A DNA stretch of 6,448 nucleotides from contig JADLHH010000510.1 of NCBI GenBank assembly GCA_020848855.1, positions 1-6,448 on the forward strand. Direction: 5' to 3'. The DNA comes from Anaerolineae bacterium (lineage in GTDB: Bacteria; Chloroflexota; Anaerolineae; Aggregatilineales; Phototrophicaceae). Shown one piece after another: positions 6,108-6,448 of this stretch. The translations under genes were made by a program, and so were the position numbers. The notes below the pieces were generated by a model, which did no database searches, was not told where the DNA came from, and was given only the letters and a program-made list of their open reading frames with translations. Position 1 is the stretch's first letter. Every line of letters starts with the position of its first letter.

Positions 6108-6448
6108 CTAGCCAGCCTTCATTTCGCGGACGCCCTGCGAAAGCTGGTCGAGCGACACGCCTTCCTGAATAAATCCATATACGCCGAGCGCACTGTTGAC
6201 CAGCAGATTAACAGCATGTACGGTGATGGCGAACGCGACCGCCGCCGCCGCCGGCTCGCCGTAACCCATCGCGCCCAGCGCCAGCAGAATCGATGCTTCA
6301 TATGTGCCGAGGTTGCCGGGAACTGCCGGAACCGCCACTGCCAGCGACGCCGCCGCCGAAAACAGGCAGGTCGTCGCCCAGTCGCCCTGACCGAAGAAGG
6401 CGATCATCAGCACGTAGCCCGAAAGCAGCGAACACGCCCAGCTTGCCA
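6108..6448 (-). CDS. Flippase-like multispan membrane protein, LPG_synthase_TM/AglD type (partial, N-terminus missing)
   Basis: Only the last 112 residues are in the window; the frame is open to the edge (6446 is the first full codon) and stops with TAG at 6110-6108. The fragment holds about three hydrophobic segments. The central stretch VAVPAVPGNLGTYEASILLA closely resembles the conserved P-x-x-P-G-x-x-G-x-x-E region near the end of the PF03706 family (YbhN, AglD and the membrane domain of MprF). The next helix, FAITVHAVNLLVNSALGVYG, fits the family's last helix, and a short polar tail ends the protein. Members are proposed to flip or handle lipid-linked sugars or aminoacyl lipids in the cytoplasmic membrane. 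Next to glycosyltransferases, a role in moving a polyprenyl-linked sugar for the GT-C enzymes downstream is plausible but inferred. The GT4 start follows after 7 bases, indicating co-transcription. A GTG at 6413 is an internal codon, not a likely start, because the homology continues upstream. Confidence 0.85.
   Translation of the reverse strand, partial: ASWACSLLSGYVLMIAFFGQGDWATTCLFSAAASLAVAVPAVPGNLGTYEASILLALGAMGYGEPAAAAVAFAITVHAVNLLVNSALGVYGFIQEGVSLDQLSQGVREMKAG

Overview
The window suggests a moderately GC-rich bacterium, most likely of the phylum Chloroflexota (Anaerolineae-like). This rests on family resemblance only: the two large membrane glycosyltransferases carry loop motifs (HLHPDERF; PPEMTSDH with NNHGRD) that I associate with Chloroflexota proteins. 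No rRNA or other marker is present to confirm it.

All five genes lie on the minus strand, so transcription runs from high to low coordinates. In order of transcription they are: the C-terminal end of a flippase-like multispan membrane protein (6448-6108, cut by the window edge); a GT4 family glycosyltransferase (6100-4889); a class I SAM-dependent methyltransferase (4959-4048); a GT-C/GT39-type membrane glycosyltransferase with an unusual N-terminal extension (4051-1508); a 154-base gap with inverted repeats but no clear terminator; and a second GT-C/GT39-type membrane glycosyltransferase (1353-1, cut by the window edge). The second GT-C gene has no stop codon inside the window but is clearly real. 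The first four genes are packed tightly, with a 7-base gap, a 71-base overlap (if the methyltransferase starts at its first ATG) and a 4-base ATGA overlap, so they very probably form one operon. The last gene may be read through or may have its own promoter.

Together the set looks like a small surface-glycan or glycolipid locus. The GT4 enzyme and the methyltransferase would act in the cytoplasm on a lipid- or nucleotide-linked glycan. The flippase-like protein belongs to a group proposed to move lipid-linked sugars across the membrane. The GT-C enzymes would transfer sugar from a polyprenyl-phosphate donor to an acceptor on the outer face. The substrate and final product cannot be read from the sequence.

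The most unusual points are the 71-base overlap between the GT4 and methyltransferase genes, which holds a 12-bp tandem duplication read in two frames; the cytosolic extension plus extra membrane helices ahead of the GT-C core in the 847-residue protein; and possible alternative RNA hairpins just upstream of the last gene. I see no tRNA, rRNA, CRISPR array, insertion sequence or phage gene. The long plus-strand open frames look like antisense shadows of the real genes.
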